Shown in pieces: positions 5,500 to 7,084 of a stretch of DNA of 7,084 nucleotides. Source of the DNA: Chloroflexota bacterium (lineage in GTDB: Bacteria; Chloroflexota; Dehalococcoidia; Lucifugimonadales; UBA1127); assembly GCA_028873745.1 (NCBI GenBank), contig JAPPNT010000003.1, positions 1 to 7,084 of the forward strand, read 5' to 3'. Numbering within the stretch: position 1 is the first letter of the stretch; the number at the start of each line of letters is the position of its first letter. The position numbers were made by a program, and so were the translations under genes. Below the pieces are notes generated by a model, which was given only the letters and a program-made list of their open reading frames with translations, was not told the origin of the DNA and did no database searches.

Positions 5500-6147
5500 C
5501 TACCAACTGAAGCGCTGTTCCTTCCACGGGTCGCCCTCCATGTGGTAGCCGCGCTGCTCCCAGAAGCCGGGCTTGTCGCTCTCCATGAACTCCATGCCGT
5601 TGACCCACTTGGGGCTCTTCCAAGCGTAGCGCTTGGGCACCACGAGGCGGAGCGGGCCGCCGTGGTCGGGCGGGAGGGGCGCGCCGTCGTGATTGTAGGC
5701 GAAGAGGACGTCGTCATCGACGAGCACGTCGAGGGCGAGGTTGGCGGTGTAGCCGCCGTAGCAGTGGAGCATGACGTAGCCGGCGTTGGGCAGGGGCTTG
5801 ATGCGCTTCATGACCTCATGGATGGAGACGCCCTGCCAGGTGTTGTCGAGACGGCTCCAGGTGGTGACGCAGTGAAAGTCGGCGGTGAGGGTGGTCTGCG
5901 GGAGGGCGGTGAACTCGTCCCACGTCCACTCCAGCTTCTCCTCGACGAGGCCGAAGACGCGGAAGCGCCACTTGGCCATGTCGATCCTCGGCGTGCCGCC
6001 GAAGGTCAGGACGGGGAACTTGTCGGTCAGGTACTGGCCGGCGGGGGTGCGGACCCTGGCGTCTTCAGGCATGGCTCGATTGACCTCCGTGGCGGTGGAC
6101 GAGGGCTGGTAGGCGCCCGTCAGCATGTTGGTGAACCATCTGAGCAT
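5500..6147 (-). CDS. Sulfite oxidase-like molybdopterin-dependent oxidoreductase
   Basis: Protein of 215 aa covering the catalytic fold of the sulfite oxidase/YedY superfamily, resembling the short cytoplasmic YuiH type. Key features are the molybdenum-ligating Cys, C93, in DFHCVTTWSRLDNTWQGV; the HCYGGYTANL segment (128-137); DHGGPLRLVVPKRYAWKSPKWV (161-182), which lines the cofactor site; and a C-terminal GFWEQRGYHMEGDPW. There is no twin-arginine signal, membrane span, heme domain or dimerisation domain, so it should act in the cytoplasm with an unknown electron partner and substrate. I chose ATG 6147 because AAAGGAAG lies just upstream and the promoter at 6176-6204 would start transcription after the other in-frame ATGs (6177, 6204). 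It is the first gene of a two-gene operon with DUF309. Confidence 0.93.
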   Translation of the reverse strand: MLRWFTNMLTGAYQPSSTATEVNRAMPEDARVRTPAGQYLTDKFPVLTFGGTPRIDMAKWRFRVFGLVEEKLEWTWDEFTALPQTTLTADFHCVTTWSRLDNTWQGVSIHEVMKRIKPLPNAGYVMLHCYGGYTANLALDVLVDDDVLFAYNHDGAPLPPDHGGPLRLVVPKRYAWKSPKWVNGMEFMESDKPGFWEQRGYHMEGDPWKEQRFSW

Positions 6148-6175
6148 GGGTCTTCCTTTCAGCCCCTTTGTTTTC

Positions 6176-6204
6176 ATGCTAGCCGGGGTGTAGGGGGATG
6201 TCAA
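6176..6204 (-). promoter_or_regulatory. Promoter of the oxidoreductase-DUF309 operon
   Basis: On the minus strand, -35 TTGACA (6199-6204, perfect) and -10 TAGCAT (6176-6181, 4 of 6) are 17 nt apart. The predicted start near 6169 leaves a leader of about 22 nt with AAAGGAAG before ATG 6147. This promoter places the two upstream ATG codons outside the message and so fixes the gene start. Confidence 0.7.
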
Positions 6205-6215
6205 AGCGGGGGTGG

Positions 6216-6243
6216 CCCTTCGACAGGCTCAGGACGAACGGGG
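6216..6243 (+). repeat. Intergenic repeat, family B, copy 2
   Basis: CCCTTCGACAGGCTCA followed by GGACGAACGGGG. It is the most regular of the three copies, standing alone 12 nt upstream of the -35 box of the oxidoreductase operon promoter. Same orientation as the copies at 1376 and 6971. Confidence 0.85.
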
Positions 6244-6536
6244 CGGGAAAACGGCTCCTGTTTTGGTATTTTGCCCTGCATTGGTCTTCTTCTCCGGGGA
6301 ATCGTTTTTTCGGTTTGGGGAAAAGGTTCCCGGGTTGCCGCCGGCGGTATGGGAGCTGTTGCTGCGGGGACTCGTTTTTCTTTTTTTGAGAAACGGGTCC
6401 TCGTTGGTTTTTTGCGGGGATGCGGCCGGCAGGGTCCGGGGGCGGCGCGGTTGGGTTTGCCATGCGGGGAGGGTAGCGCGGGGATAGGCGTCGGGGAAGG
6501 AGCTGGTGTCAGGGACGGTGAACAGTGGCCGGATTG

Positions 6537-6566
6537 CCGGGGTTCCTGCGAAGGCACGAACCCCGG
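6537..6566. repeat. Long hairpin repeat, reversed variant of family A
   Basis: Perfect 9-bp arms CCGGGGTTC (6537-6545) and GAACCCCGG (6558-6566) enclose a C-C mismatch, then TGC/GCA and a GAAG loop. The loop is the reverse-strand form of the TTTC/TTCC loop in the other copies, so this is probably an inverted member of the same repeat family. It is the most stable hairpin seen in the right-hand intergenic region and has no T run after it. Confidence 0.65.
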
Positions 6567-6679
6567 GGGGAATTGAGTTGAGTTTCCGAGTGTTTTGGAT
6601 TGAGTTTTTGTCGTTTCCAGATACGGAGAGGCCTGATAACGACTGGAACGACTGTCGGCAGTCCGTAGCTGGAAGGGGG

Positions 6680-6753
6680 TTGAGTTGCATTGAATCGCAA
6701 TTGTGCTGCGGTGGGGCAATGGTATGGGAAACGGGTTGTGTTGCATTGAGTTG
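6680..6753 (+). repeat. Short repeated words TTGAGTTG / TTGCATTGA
   Basis: TTGAGTTG occurs at 6680-6687 and 6746-6753 (also at 6573-6580), and TTGCATTGA at 6685-6693 and 6741-6749, where the two words overlap in different orders. A 9-bp near-tandem duplication, AACGACTGG/AACGACTGT, lies nearby at 6638-6655. These look like remnants of small duplications in a stretch with lower GC than its surroundings. Confidence 0.45.
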
Positions 6754-6856
6754 CGGAAGTCAATCAGTGGCGTACTGGTCATAGCTGCTTCGGGTCCTTG
6801 AGGCGCTTGCTCGGCTGAGCGGGCAGGTTGTTGTGGTGATGCTCTTGCGTGTTCAT

Positions 6857-6878
6857 GGGGGCAGGGTAGGGTTTCGGG
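6857..6878 (+). other. Potential G-quadruplex motif
   Basis: Four G runs of at least three, GGGGG-CA-GGG-TA-GGG-TTTC-GGG, have loops of 2, 2 and 4 nt, fitting the classical G-quadruplex pattern on the plus strand. Further G runs continue at 7014-7075. No adjacent gene shows what it might act on. Confidence 0.45.
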
Positions 6879-6928
6879 TGCGGGTGCGCGTGGGGTCAGT
6901 GTCAGGGGGGATGGGAGGGGGTTCTGGG

Positions 6929-6946
6929 CACCGGCTTTCGCCGGTG
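6929..6946. repeat. Palindromic intergenic repeat, family A, copy 3
   Basis: Arms CACCGGC and GCCGGTG form a perfect 7-bp stem around TTTC, followed by AAACG and a G run. A family B core begins 27 nt later, mirroring the 26-nt spacing at 1332-1400. Confidence 0.8.
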
Positions 6947-6970
6947 AAACGATGGGGTTGGGGCGGATGG

Positions 6971-6998
6971 CCCTTCGACGGGCTCAGGGCGAACGGGG
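6971..6998 (+). repeat. Intergenic repeat, family B, copy 3
   Basis: CCCTTCGACGGGCTCA followed by GGGCGAACGGGG: the same unit as at 6216-6243 with two substitutions. Together with the family A hairpin at 6929 it forms the second paired A-B unit of the window. Confidence 0.82.
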
Positions 6999-7084
6999 GG
7001 GCAAGGTGAGCGGCGGGGGTGAAGGCGGGGGAGGGAAGACCGGGGGTGGGGGCGGGGCGCCCGCGGTGGGCGGGGGAAAAGTGG

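Larger units (their letters stand above)
6205..7084. other. Long intergenic region without a credible gene
   Basis: No frame in this stretch shows domain-like sequence, a good ribosome binding site and consistent codon use together; peptides such as GVPAKARTPGG or VLSLSKG are chance readings of the repeats. It contains repeat copies (6216, 6537, 6929, 6971), a T-loop hairpin at 6373-6395 (8-bp stem with one G-T pair around seven Ts), a perfect 10-bp palindrome CCGCCGGCGG at 6338-6347, a less GC-rich stretch with repeated TTGAGTTG words (6573-6753), and G runs from about 6855 to the window end. A gene beginning past the right edge could have its control region here. Confidence 0.65.

Noticed and set aside
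5496..5717. Upstream extension of the DUF309 frame
   Set aside because: It lies wholly inside the oxidoreductase gene, is Ser/Thr/Arg-rich low-complexity sequence, and a GTG start just after that gene's stop gives a normal-length DUF309 protein.
6148..6204. Earlier in-frame ATG starts (6204, 6177) for the oxidoreductase
   Set aside because: They overlap or precede the predicted promoter (6176-6204) and lack a ribosome binding site, whereas ATG 6147 has AAAGGAAG.
6179..6782. Several minus-strand frames upstream of the oxidoreductase gene
   Set aside because: They are Pro/Ser/Arg-rich, overlap each other in different frames and include translated repeat sequence (VLSLSKG).
6506..6784. Open frame of 92 codons on the plus strand
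   Set aside because: It runs through the hairpin repeat at 6537-6566 and the short repeated words, has no convincing ribosome binding site and shows no domain-like pattern.
1376..6998. Repeats as a CRISPR array or insertion sequence ends
   Set aside because: The copies are few, dispersed over kilobases, without regular spacers, target duplications or a transposase between them.

Overview
This is a GC-rich bacterial chromosomal segment. Gene content, many G-rich intergenic stretches and the intergenic repeat families suggest a Chloroflexota-type genome (Dehalococcoidia/SAR202-like). That assignment is an inference from gene flavour; no rRNA or other phylogenetic marker is present to confirm it. 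No tRNA, rRNA, CRISPR array or transposase was found.

Layout. (1) 1-143: G-rich intergenic DNA with a palindromic repeat and a possible promoter. (2) 144-1310 (+): acuC, a zinc-dependent histone-deacetylase-fold enzyme with all zinc ligands and the catalytic Tyr present. (3) 1311-1548: convergent intergenic space holding a paired repeat unit. (4) 4576-1549 (-): a compact heat-shock operon, hspR-grpE-dnaK. hspR and grpE overlap by 29 nt, and the dnaK ribosome binding site lies in the last codons of grpE. No dnaJ is present. (5) 4577-4783: a divergent control region. A near-perfect 19-bp palindrome, related in spacing and half-site to the HspR operator (HAIR), supplies the -35 hexamers of two opposed sigma70-type promoters. 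One drives hspR-grpE-dnaK; the other points toward a 53-aa zinc-ribbon protein (4784-4945), possibly preceded by a 43-codon leader ORF that overlaps it by ATGA. (6) 4992-5026: a strong rho-independent terminator. (7) 6147-5037 (-): a two-gene operon of a cytoplasmic sulfite-oxidase-fold molybdopterin oxidoreductase and a DUF309 protein, 4 nt apart, with its own promoter. (8) 6205-7084: about 880 nt without a credible gene, holding repeats, hairpins, a less GC-rich stretch with short repeated words, and G-quadruplex-type runs.

How it fits together. HspR-like repressors classically sense free DnaK and shut off their own operon. Here the hspR product probably binds the palindrome in front of its own gene, and because that palindrome covers both -35 boxes, it would also control the small zinc-ribbon gene. 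The most interesting proposal from this window is therefore a heat-shock divergon linking the DnaK chaperone operon to an uncharacterised zinc-ribbon microprotein.
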